Below are positions 34,027 through 42,011 of a stretch of 64,000 nt of DNA, piece after piece. A program made the position numbers and the translations under genes. Each line of letters begins with the position of its first letter. Position 1 is the stretch's first letter. The stretch is from Anaerotruncus sp. Its GTDB lineage: Bacteria; Bacillota; Clostridia; Oscillospirales; Ruminococcaceae. The notes below the pieces were generated by a model that saw only the letters and a program-made list of their open reading frames with translations, was not told where the DNA came from and ran no database searches. The stretch spans positions 17,134 to 81,133 of the forward strand of contig JAETRV010000007.1 of NCBI GenBank assembly GCA_021770005.1, written 5' to 3'.

Positions 34027-35370
34027 ATGAAGAGGCTGCAAAGGATAATCGGGCTGTTTTTAGTAGCGGCCTGTCTGCTGTCTGGATGTGGGGCCGGCGT
34101 CCAGCCCGAAGGCAGAGGGGAGCAAAAACGGGATGTGACCATTATTCTAAAAGCCCCTGTTCAGGAGATGAACTGTATCAGCAATCCGGAGATCACCAAT
34201 ACACAGGCGTTTTTGGAGCGGGTCGGGTATGCATTTACCGAGCAGTATGAGGCCGCCAATGTGACGATCGATGTGAAGATGTTTGCCCTTGCCGATGAAG
34301 TTTCGGCAGTCGCTGAGACCTTCGACACCGAGGATGCGCCGGATATTCTGTACGAGGGGTATTTCAATATGGCGGGGTATATCCACACCGGCCGGGTGGT
34401 TCCGTTGGATGATATGATCACCGAGGCTATCCGGAGCGACATTTACGATTCGGCCTGGACGATCAGCATGACCAATGGGAAAACCTACATGATGCCCTTT
34501 CTGACGATGCAGAACATCCTGATCTACAATAAGGAATATTTCCAATCCTGTGGCTTGGATGCTTATTGCGGGGAGGGCACCGAGATTCAGAACTGGACGA
34601 TGGACGAATGGACCGAAATTCTGGACACACTGGCTGCAAATCTACCGGAGGATGTCCACCCGATTGCAATGTATGGGAAAAACAACCAGGGCGATACACA
34701 TATCATGTCCTATCTGCGCGCCTTTGGCAGCAAGATCTTTGATGACGAAGGAAATTTCGATCTGGAAAGCCCTGAAGCGGTCCGGGCGTTGGAGTGGCTC
34801 CAGGGCGGGGTGGAACGCGGCTGGTATCCGCCTCACCCGGAAAATCTCGAGATGAAGGATTGCAGCGAGCTGTTCTCGACCAAAAAGATGGTCCTATATA
34901 ACTTTAACGGTGCAAACAAAAGCCTCTATGATGATCTGAACCATTACGGTTTTGTCAACTATCCGGGCGATGTGGCCACCTCTTTTCCCAATGGGTTCGA
35001 GGTATTTGACAATGGCGACGAGGAAAAGGTCCGGATCGCCAAGGATTTTCTCCGTTATCTCTATGAAACGCCCGAATGGCTGGAGCTGTCGGCGGGAAAT
35101 ATTCCCATGAGCAAAACCGTGGCAGAAAAACATGCGGGCCAGATCACCATGCTGAGCGATTTTGTCGCCAATTCGGGCCATGTGGTGGATTTCATGAACA
35201 ACAGCCCCAACTGGCAGGGAGAAAATGATTCGGTGCGCAGTGTGTTCTATCCCCATATTGCCGAGCTGTTGGCTGGTCAGGTGACACCGGAGGAATGTGC
35301 GGCCGCGCTGAATCGGGACTGCAATGCGGCTCTGGAATCCGGACGGCAGCGGAGTGTGCTCCATAAATAG
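34027..35370 (+). CDS. Orphan extracellular solute-binding lipoprotein (ABC sugar-binding type)
   Basis: 447 residues. Signal peptide with lipobox LLSGC (Cys about residue 20). The mature protein follows the family 1 extracellular solute-binding (PF01547/PF13416) pattern: APDILYEGYFNMAGYIHTGR, GKTYMMPFLTMQNILIYNKE, WTMDEWTEILDTLAANLP. No permease or ATPase gene is adjacent; the upstream neighbour 16 bases away is the hybrid kinase. It may act as a periplasm-side ligand sensor, by analogy with kinase-binding-protein pairs, or serve a distant transporter. ATG at 34027 with AGAGAGGAA upstream. Confidence 0.87.
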   Translation: MKRLQRIIGLFLVAACLLSGCGAGVQPEGRGEQKRDVTIILKAPVQEMNCISNPEITNTQAFLERVGYAFTEQYEAANVTIDVKMFALADEVSAVAETFDTEDAPDILYEGYFNMAGYIHTGRVVPLDDMITEAIRSDIYDSAWTISMTNGKTYMMPFLTMQNILIYNKEYFQSCGLDAYCGEGTEIQNWTMDEWTEILDTLAANLPEDVHPIAMYGKNNQGDTHIMSYLRAFGSKIFDDEGNFDLESPEAVRALEWLQGGVERGWYPPHPENLEMKDCSELFSTKKMVLYNFNGANKSLYDDLNHYGFVNYPGDVATSFPNGFEVFDNGDEEKVRIAKDFLRYLYETPEWLELSAGNIPMSKTVAEKHAGQITMLSDFVANSGHVVDFMNNSPNWQGENDSVRSVFYPHIAELLAGQVTPEECAAALNRDCNAALESGRQRSVLHK

Positions 35371-35396
35371 AACGGATGGCCTCCTCCGATGATTTT

Positions 35397-35427
35397 AAAA
35401 AAGCTGCCGCAATACGGCAGCTTTTTT
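35397..35427 (+). terminator. Intrinsic terminator
   Basis: AAAAAAGCTGCCG pairs perfectly with CGGCAGCTTTTTT around a 5-base loop. Confidence 0.92.
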
Positions 35428-35541
35428 GCGGGATTTGATGTCTGTGAGAGAGGTTCCTGTGCACACCGTTCCTTTTTTATCTGCGGCTTTCCGTCAGTTT
35501 GCGGCAAAAAAGATATTTTTCCGAAGAATGTTTTATAGCTA

Positions 35542-35570
35542 TTGCCGAAATGGGGCGAGAGGGATATAAT
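35542..35570 (+). promoter_or_regulatory. Promoter of the AEC transporter gene
   Basis: TTGCCG (35542-35547), 17-base spacer, TATAAT (35565-35570), 38 bases before the ATG. Confidence 0.6.
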
Positions 35571-35607
35571 AGAATCAAACCGTTTGAGATAAAAGAGGGG
35601 GCAGAGT

Positions 35608-36516
35608 ATGGAAAACTTTATTACGATGCTCAATACGCAGATGATCCTGCTGATCTACCTGCTGGTGGGGGTATATGCACGCAAGCGTAAGATCATCACC
35701 CCGCAGTCGAGGCAGAGCCTTGTGGACCTGATTATCCGGATTGCATTGCCATGCTTGATTTTCCAGTCGTTCGGGCAAGACATCACCCTACAGGAGGCGA
35801 AAAACGCATCCCAGATTCTCCTGCTGTCGTTTGGGGTCTGCTTCGGGTCGATGCTGCTTGGAAAACTGCTCTACCGCAGATATCCCTACGAGAAAAGCAG
35901 CATCCTCCGGTATGGGACCCTGATTACCAACGCGAGCTTTGCAGGCATGACGATCATCTCGGGGGCCTATGGGCAGAAGGCCCTGTTCTATGCGTCGGTG
36001 TTTATCATCCCCAACCGGATTTTTATGTGGTCGGCAGGCATCTCCCTCTTTACCCAAACCGACCTTAAAACCCGGATCAAAAATGTGGTGCTCAGCCCGG
36101 GGATTATCGCGATTGCGCTGGGGGTGCTGCGGACGGTCACCCAGTTCCATCTGCCGCCGCTCTTCAATACCGTGATCCAGAATATCGGGAACTGTACCTC
36201 CCCGATCTCGATGATCGTGATTGGCGCGATCCTTGCGGATATCGACGTCAAAACGGTGATCGAGCCGAGCGTCTGCTATCTGGCGGCGGTGCGGCTTCTG
36301 TTGATCCCGTTGGCGGTCATGGGCGTGATGAAAGCGCTTCAGCTCGACCCGATGCTCGTGACCGTTGCGACCGTTATGAGCGGGATGCCGGTCGGCACCA
36401 CCACCGCGCTGCTCGCCGAACAGTACGGCGCGGACTCCTATTTCGGGTCCAAGTGTATCTTCCTGACCACCGCGCTCTCGATGGTGACCGTCCCTATCCT
36501 GACGCTGTTCCTCTGA
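35608..36516 (+). CDS. AEC (auxin efflux carrier) family transporter
   Basis: 302 residues, about ten membrane helices in two halves. The N-terminal LLIYLLVGVYARKRKIITPQ with the following DLIIRIALPCLIFQSF, and the C-terminal MSGMPVGTTTALLAEQYGAD, are typical of AEC family organic-acid/amino-acid carriers (MleP-like). Substrate unknown. GAGGGGGCAGAGT precedes the ATG. Convergent with the histidine kinase gene; only one base separates the two stop codons, and no terminator is seen between them. Confidence 0.88.
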   Translation: MENFITMLNTQMILLIYLLVGVYARKRKIITPQSRQSLVDLIIRIALPCLIFQSFGQDITLQEAKNASQILLLSFGVCFGSMLLGKLLYRRYPYEKSSILRYGTLITNASFAGMTIISGAYGQKALFYASVFIIPNRIFMWSAGISLFTQTDLKTRIKNVVLSPGIIAIALGVLRTVTQFHLPPLFNTVIQNIGNCTSPISMIVIGAILADIDVKTVIEPSVCYLAAVRLLLIPLAVMGVMKALQLDPMLVTVATVMSGMPVGTTTALLAEQYGADSYFGSKCIFLTTALSMVTVPILTLFL

Positions 36517-36517
36517 T

Positions 36518-37774
36518 TCAGCTTCGCGGGGGCTGCTGTGGAAGCCGGACGGTGAAACAGGTCCCGCCCTGCCCGGCGCTGCTTTCGACTGAGATCCTGC
36601 CGTGGTGGGATTCCACGATCGTTTGCGCAATGGCCAGCCCCAGCCCGTAGCCGCCCTGTTCCCGTGCACGGGAGGGATCGGCGCGGTAGAACCGTTCGAA
36701 CAGATGGGGCAGTGTCTCCTCCGGAATCGGGGCGCCGGTGTTATGCACCGAAAGCAGAAGCTGTTCCCCCGCCCGCCGAAGGGTGACCGTAACGATCCCT
36801 TGTTTTCCGGCGTATTTGCAGGCGTTGTCGATCAGAATGGCGGCGAGCTGGCGGATCTGTCCTTCGTGGCCGGTGAGCCAGAGGTCGGGTTGAATCTCGC
36901 TTTGCAGGTCCACCCCCTGCTCGAACGCCAGCGCTTCAAACGGGAGCAGCGCGCTCCAGACTGCGTCGCTCAAGCTGAACCGAGAGAAGGTCAAGCAGCT
37001 TTTTGCGCTGTCTGCCCGGGCGAGAAACAGCAGGTCATCCACCAGCCGTTTCATTCGCTGGGCTTCGGCCTGGGTGTTTTCCACCCATTTGATCTCTTGC
37101 GGGCCAATCTGTTCCCGCGCCGAAAGCAGAATCCCCATATTTGCCAGGATGACAGTGAGGGGAGTTTTCAGCTCGTGGGAAGCGTCGGCGACAAACTGCT
37201 GCTGCTGTTTCCATGCGCGCTCGGCCGGACGCAGCGCCCAACGCGCCAGATAGACGCTGATTGCGAAAAAAGCGCCGAGCGCGCAGGTGCCGACCACCAG
37301 CGAGGTCAACAGCAGATTGCGCATTGACTGCCGTTCGTTTCCAGTGTCTGCAAACGCGATCCGCACCCCCTCCCGGTTATCCGAGATGAGATAGCGCAGC
37401 CCGTAGGAGGGGAGCCGCCCGACCCGCGTACCGTCGGCGCGCGCCGCATCGACCAGTTCGGTGACCGCATCCGGATCGACGGTGACGTTTTTCCCTCGGA
37501 CAGATGTGACCGAGCCATCGCCCGCCAGCTCAACGATAAAAACCGGCGTCATGGGCATCGGTTTGCCGCCGGGCCGCCGCTCCTTCCGGCTGATTTCCAG
37601 ATGGGGGAGTTCCCCATCGAATGGGTGGCTGACCGCCTGCCGCATAGCGTTCAGGCTTTCTTCCCGCAGGCGGTGGTGGGTCGAGAGGCAGACCGCACAA
37701 AACACCACCAGCAGCACAACCCCCACCAGCAGCATATTGATTAGGATGAATTTTTTGCGCAGTTTCAGGATCAT
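36518..37774 (-). CDS. Sensor histidine kinase of a two-component system
   Basis: 418 residues. Membrane helix at residues 10-33, extracytoplasmic sensor (about 34-150), second helix (about 155-178). HisKA follows with the His in DASHELKTPLTVILANMG, then N box NACKYAGKQG, F box LFERFYR and G2 box GYGLGLAIAQTIVES. It is an EnvZ/VanS-type class I kinase. Its start overlaps the response regulator's stop by 4 bases. The pair is divergent from the VTC/DUF4956/carbohydrate-binding genes, which are the likely targets. Confidence 0.9.
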   Translation of the reverse strand: MILKLRKKFILINMLLVGVVLLVVFCAVCLSTHHRLREESLNAMRQAVSHPFDGELPHLEISRKERRPGGKPMPMTPVFIVELAGDGSVTSVRGKNVTVDPDAVTELVDAARADGTRVGRLPSYGLRYLISDNREGVRIAFADTGNERQSMRNLLLTSLVVGTCALGAFFAISVYLARWALRPAERAWKQQQQFVADASHELKTPLTVILANMGILLSAREQIGPQEIKWVENTQAEAQRMKRLVDDLLFLARADSAKSCLTFSRFSLSDAVWSALLPFEALAFEQGVDLQSEIQPDLWLTGHEGQIRQLAAILIDNACKYAGKQGIVTVTLRRAGEQLLLSVHNTGAPIPEETLPHLFERFYRADPSRAREQGGYGLGLAIAQTIVESHHGRISVESSAGQGGTCFTVRLPQQPPRS

Positions 37775-38448
37775 GGCTGTGCGCTCTCCAGTCGATACCC
37801 TACCTTCCGCACTGTGCCGATGCCGGCACAGGAGCCGAGGTAGGTTAATTTTTTGCGCAGAAACGAGATGTAAGCCTCGACATTGTTATCCTCAGCGTCC
37901 GAATCGACACCCCAGACTTTGGTCAGGAGGTCCTCCTTCGGGACGATCATTTTAGGGTTGGAAAGCAGAATCCGCAAAACCTCAAACTCCTTGAATCCGA
38001 GGGTCACCGACTTTTCCCGGCAGGAAAGGGAGCGGGTCGAAAGGCTGAGGCAGAGGTCTTCAAACCGCAGTTCCTCGAGCTGTACCTCGCCCTGCCGGCG
38101 GGAAAGCGCGCGCACCCGGGCGAGCAGTTCCTCGGGGGAGAATGGTTTGGTCATATAGTCATCCGCGCCGCAGTCAAGGCCGGTCACCTTATCGGAAATC
38201 TCTTCCCGGGCGGTAAGCAGCAGCACCGGGACCGCGTTGTTCTGCGCCCGCAGCGCCCGCACCACCTCGAAACCATTTTTGCCGGGCAGCATCACGTCGA
38301 GCACCACGACGTCATATTGTCCGCTCATGGCGTAGTCGAACCCGTCCTGCCCATCGTAAACCGCGTCCACCCCGTATTTCTGGCTCTGCATGATCTGACA
38401 GAGCGCGTCCGCCAGCCTGCGCTCGTCCTCTACAATCAAAACCCGCAT
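37771..38448 (-). CDS. OmpR/VanR-type response regulator
   Basis: 225 residues. Receiver with acidic pocket (VLIVEDERRLADAL), phosphoacceptor Asp in VVLDVMLPGKNGFEV and Lys in MTKPFSPEELLAR. The C-terminal winged helix (trans_reg_C) has LGFKEFEVLRILLSNPKMIV and VEAYISFLRKKL. ATG at 38448 has GGAGG 8 bases upstream. A perfect inverted repeat containing CTGAAA direct repeats lies 88 bases upstream, between this gene and the divergent VTC gene, as expected for a target of this family. Confidence 0.92.
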   Translation of the reverse strand: MRVLIVEDERRLADALCQIMQSQKYGVDAVYDGQDGFDYAMSGQYDVVVLDVMLPGKNGFEVVRALRAQNNAVPVLLLTAREEISDKVTGLDCGADDYMTKPFSPEELLARVRALSRRQGEVQLEELRFEDLCLSLSTRSLSCREKSVTLGFKEFEVLRILLSNPKMIVPKEDLLTKVWGVDSDAEDNNVEAYISFLRKKLTYLGSCAGIGTVRKVGYRLESAQP

Positions 38449-38535
38449 ATCGTTTCCTCCTGAAAATAAAAACAGTATAGCATACAAATGCGAACAGGAC
38501 AATCAGCCCTCCTAAAATAAAGGTAGGCCGGAAAC

Positions 38536-38575
38536 CTGAAAATAGTCTGAAACGGGTTTTTCAGACTATTTTCAG
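38536..38575. promoter_or_regulatory. Perfect 17-bp inverted repeat, candidate response-regulator operator
   Basis: CTGAAAATAGTCTGAAA (38536-38552) is exactly repeated in inverse as TTTCAGACTATTTTCAG (38559-38575), 6 bases apart. Each arm holds two CTGAAA half-sites 11 bases apart, the direct-repeat spacing bound by OmpR-family dimers. It lies midway between the divergent two-component system and the VTC gene. It is not followed by a T run, so a terminator is unlikely. Confidence 0.65.
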
Positions 38576-38621
38576 AAATAGCGGTTAGGATGGGGACATC
38601 AACAGAAACGGAGGTGAACGC

Positions 38622-39342
38622 ATGGCGCAGACAGTCTTTCAACGCCATGAGAAAAAATATCTGCTCGACCGGGAGCAGTATACCGCCCTACGGGACCGGC
38701 TTTCCCCCCGGATGCAGGAGGACCGTTACGGCAGTTACACGATCGGCAACATCTATTATGATACGCCCGACTACCGGTTGATTCGGGCCTCACTCGAGAA
38801 ACCGGTTTACAAAGAAAAACTGCGGCTGCGCAGCTACGGAACGCCGGACTCCCAAAGCCCGGTGTTCCTCGAGCTCAAGAAAAAGTTTGACGGAGTGGTT
38901 TATAAGCGCCGGGCGGTTCTGACGCTGGATCAGGCAGAGGAATTCCTTTCAGACAGGGTATATCCCGGAGGGCAGGAGCAGATTCTGCATGAGATCGATT
39001 GGGCAGTCGGGTTTTACCGGCCTGAGCCAAAGGTATTCATCGGATACGACCGGATTGCCCTCTGCTCGGAGGAGGACCCGGAACTGCGGGTCACGTTTGA
39101 TACCGGGCTGCGGTGGCGGGATACCGCGCTCGACCTCTCTAAAGGGGACTGGGGCGCGCCGATTCGGCGGGATGGGAAACATCCTGATGGAACTGAAACT
39201 GCTGGGTGTGATGCCGCTTTGGCTGGCCCACCTGCTGGGAGAGCTGCACATCTATCCAACCTCATTTTCCAAGTATGGGGCCTGTTACCAGCAATATCTC
39301 TGTAGGCAGCAGGGGTGGAAAGGGGGCGCTATTTGTGCCTGA
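38622..39342 (+). pseudogene. VTC-domain polyphosphate polymerase-like gene, frameshifted
   Basis: The first frame gives a typical VTC domain: FQRHEKKYLLDREQYTALRD, IYYDTPDYRLIRASLEKPVY, YKEKLRLRSYG, FLELKKKFDGVVYKRR, RYDRIAL-like YDRIALCSEEDPELRVTFDT and LDLSKGDWGAPI. After about 39177 this frame runs into unrelated sequence. The expected C-terminus (ILMELKLLGVMPLWLAHLLG, then YPTSFSKYG) continues in another frame to a stop at 39342. Removing one A from AAA at 39177-39179 restores the join. It may be a real mutation or an assembly error. VTC domains bind polyphosphate/ATP with the basic tunnel residues seen here. First gene of the unit with DUF4956 and the Cthe_2159-like protein. Confidence 0.82.
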
Positions 39343-40012
39343 TTTCCTCTTCCAAAACGTGATGCAGACAGGCGTCACCTTGCCGGGGGTGCTGCTCTGC
39401 ACAGTGGCCGCGCTGCTGTTCGGATGTGTAATCGCCCAGCTGCACATCCGCCAAGGGACCTGCTCCCGGAGCTTCGCGGTGACGCTCGCACTCCTTCCGG
39501 CGATTGTGCAGATTGTCATTCTGCTGGTCAACGGCAACATCGGCGCGGGGGTCGCGGTGGCAGGCTCGTTCAGCCTTGTGCGGTTCCGGTCGGTACCGGG
39601 CACTGCCCGTGAGATCGGAAGCCTGTTTTTTGCCATGGCGATCGGCCTCGCCTGCGGCATGGGGTATCCCGGCTATGCGGCACTGTTTCTGGTTCTGGTG
39701 GGAGCGATGATGCTTCTGCTCCATGCAGTCCGGTTTGGGGCTCCCTCCCGTACCCGGCGGGAACTCAAAATCACCATCCCGGAGGGGCTGGACTATGAAG
39801 GCATCTTTGACGACCTGTTCCAGAAGTATACGGTCTATACCGAGCTGGAGCGGGTGCGCACGACCAATATGGGGAGTCTTTACGAGCTCTGTTATCTGGT
39901 GGAATTCCCCGGAAATGGAATCAGTAAGGCGTTCCTTGACGAGCTGCGCTGCCGCAACGGGAATCTGAATATCAGCTGCGGGCGGGTTTCTTCCGTCCAG
40001 GACGAATTGTAA
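39335..40012 (+). CDS. DUF4956 domain membrane protein
   Basis: 225 residues. Four membrane helices, then a soluble C-terminal domain. NGNIGAGVAVAGSFSLVRFR with the following SVPGTAREIGSLFFAMAIGL is the conserved DUF4956 core. GTG at 39335 with GGAAAGGGGG upstream; it overlaps the stop of the restored VTC frame by about 8 bases, which supports the corrected VTC end. DUF4956 genes usually sit beside VTC genes. Function unknown, perhaps a membrane partner in polyphosphate or surface-polymer handling (inference). Confidence 0.85.
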   Translation: MPDFLFQNVMQTGVTLPGVLLCTVAALLFGCVIAQLHIRQGTCSRSFAVTLALLPAIVQIVILLVNGNIGAGVAVAGSFSLVRFRSVPGTAREIGSLFFAMAIGLACGMGYPGYAALFLVLVGAMMLLLHAVRFGAPSRTRRELKITIPEGLDYEGIFDDLFQKYTVYTELERVRTTNMGSLYELCYLVEFPGNGISKAFLDELRCRNGNLNISCGRVSSVQDEL

Positions 40013-40029
40013 TCAGGAGGCGAGCAAGC

Positions 40030-41925
40030 ATGAGCAAACGGAGAAAGACAGTTTTGGTAGCAGCATTGGCGCTGCTCGGGTTGTTTGCAGGATGTGGGCA
40101 GGGAGCACCGGCTGCTGCACCGGTAGGAACGGCGGACGGGGCCGTACAGATCACCCTGAACGGGGATACGGCTTCGGTCTCGGGGGCTGGCGCGGCGGTG
40201 GACGGTGTGGATATCAGAATCACCGGGGCGGGGACCTACCGGATCACTGGGACGCTCGATGATGGGCAGATCCTGATTGACGCGGGAAAAGAGGATGCGG
40301 TGACGCTGGTGTTGGATGGAGTCTCCATCTCCTGTTCGGATAGCGCGGGTATCTATGCGAAACAGGCGGGGGCTACGACGATCCTGCTGGCGGACGGTAG
40401 CTCCAACACGGTTTCGGACGGCGCGGAATACCGTTTCCCGGACGGTGGAGACGAACCCGATGCGGCGGTCTTTGCAAAGGATGACCTAACCATCACCGGG
40501 ACAGGGGCTCTGGCCGTCACGGGGAACTACCGAAACGGGATCGGCAGCAAGGACAATCTGCTGATAGAGAGTGGGAACCTGACTGTCAGCGCAGTGAACG
40601 ATGGTTTGCGCGGACGGGACTCGGTGACGGTCACGGATGGGATACTTGTGATCGACGCGCAGGGGGATGGGATTAAATCCAACAATGATGAGGATGTGCA
40701 GAAAGGATGGGTCACCCTATCCGGGGGAAGCTACCGGATCCATGCGGGAAACGACGGCGTGCAGGCGGAAACCACCCTGACCGTCACCGGCGGATCGTAT
40801 GAGATCGTCACCGGTGGGGGCAGCGCGAACGCACCGGAGCGCACAGCCCCGGCGTTTGGAGGCAGGTTTGGAGAAGGACGGCCTGGGCGTGGAACGGACA
40901 GGATTCCGCCTGATGGACAGATACCCGGGGAGCCGCCGTCCGGCATGACACCGCCCGACCAGCAGGACGCCGGCGCGGTGCAAACCTCCTCATTCATCCG
41001 ATCCGCTGTAGCCAGCGGAACCTCACAGACGGCCGGTTCCGGGGACACCTCCGAGAGCCAGAAAGGGCTAAAGGCGGGGATACAGCTTACCGTGAGCGGC
41101 GGGACCTTTGCAATCGACAGCGTGGACGATGCGGTCCACTCCAACGGAAGCCTGACCATAGCGGGAGGGGACTTTCGTGTCTCAACCGGGGACGATGGGT
41201 TTCATGCGGATGATGCGTTGGCGGTTGAGGCAGGCTCCATCCGGATCGAGCGCTCCTATGAAGGGCTGGAAGGGGCAACGGTTACCATCAGCGGCGGAGA
41301 AATCGCCTTGACCGCATCGGATGACGGGGTCAACGCGGCGGGGGGCAGCGATGCCAATGGTGGTTTGGATCGTTTTGCCAGCCGGGACAGCTATTTTATC
41401 CGGGTGACCGGAGGGACGCTGACCGTTGATGCGGACGGGGACGGACTGGACTCCAATGGAAACCTCTATCTAGAGGGCGGGACGGTTCTTGTGAACGGCC
41501 CGACCAGCGGCGGAGATAGCGCACTTGATTACGATGGGGACTGTGAGATTAGCGGCGGCTTGTTGGCCGCTTCGGGCAGCGTGGGTATGGTGCAGGTGCC
41601 ATCCGGTGGGACACAGCCCCGCTTGGCGGTCTATTTTGAAGGGACGCAGCCTGCCGGAACCCGGGTCAGCCTACAAGACGGCGCAGGGAAAGAAATTCTA
41701 GACTCCGCGCCAGAAAAGCCGTTTCAGGTGATTATCCTGAGCGCGCCCGAATTGGAGGTGGGGCAGACCTATGCCCTCCTGATGGATGGGGAGAAGACCG
41801 CAGACCTGACATTGACAGAGATCGCTACTTCGATTTCGAGCGATGGTTCTGCCACCCCAGCCCAACCAGGATTTGGTGGGGGAAACGGAGGCCGCACAGG
41901 GAGACGCAGAAAACCCATGCAGTAG
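40030..41925 (+). CDS. Cthe_2159-like carbohydrate-binding lipoprotein (PF14262)
   Basis: 631 residues. Lipobox FAGC (Cys about residue 22), then repeated short beta-strands of the type LTVTGGSYEI, LTVSGGTFAIDS, VTISGGEIALTASDDGVNAA, and DGLDSNGNLYLEGGTVLVNG, forming a predicted right-handed beta-helix as in the Cthe_2159 family, which binds cellulose and acidic polysaccharides in a studied Clostridium protein. A Pro/Gly-rich spacer (about 275-345) interrupts the repeats. The C-terminus has a Gly-rich tail ending GGGNGGRTGRRRK. Third gene of the unit; likely surface-exposed. Confidence 0.87.
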   Translation: MSKRRKTVLVAALALLGLFAGCGQGAPAAAPVGTADGAVQITLNGDTASVSGAGAAVDGVDIRITGAGTYRITGTLDDGQILIDAGKEDAVTLVLDGVSISCSDSAGIYAKQAGATTILLADGSSNTVSDGAEYRFPDGGDEPDAAVFAKDDLTITGTGALAVTGNYRNGIGSKDNLLIESGNLTVSAVNDGLRGRDSVTVTDGILVIDAQGDGIKSNNDEDVQKGWVTLSGGSYRIHAGNDGVQAETTLTVTGGSYEIVTGGGSANAPERTAPAFGGRFGEGRPGRGTDRIPPDGQIPGEPPSGMTPPDQQDAGAVQTSSFIRSAVASGTSQTAGSGDTSESQKGLKAGIQLTVSGGTFAIDSVDDAVHSNGSLTIAGGDFRVSTGDDGFHADDALAVEAGSIRIERSYEGLEGATVTISGGEIALTASDDGVNAAGGSDANGGLDRFASRDSYFIRVTGGTLTVDADGDGLDSNGNLYLEGGTVLVNGPTSGGDSALDYDGDCEISGGLLAASGSVGMVQVPSGGTQPRLAVYFEGTQPAGTRVSLQDGAGKEILDSAPEKPFQVIILSAPELEVGQTYALLMDGEKTADLTLTEIATSISSDGSATPAQPGFGGGNGGRTGRRRKPMQ

Positions 41926-41942
41926 GAATCCGGTCAAATGGA

Positions 41943-41979
41943 GAACCGGACCGGGAAAAACCGGTCCGGTTCTTTCTTT
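41943..41979. terminator. Intrinsic terminator
   Basis: GAACCGGACCGG pairs with CCGGTCCGGTTC around GAAAAA, followed by TTTCTTT on the plus strand. Confidence 0.88.
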
Positions 41980-42011
41980 AATGCCGCAGCCATCATAGAA
42001 AAACAGGCGAG

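Noticed and set aside
34027..35370. Complete ABC importer operon
   Set aside because: No permease or ATPase gene before the terminator at 35397; only the binding protein is present.
39165..39185. Programmed ribosomal frameshift in the VTC gene
   Set aside because: No slippery heptamer with a downstream stem or internal SD at the right distance is visible; a one-base indel explains it more simply.
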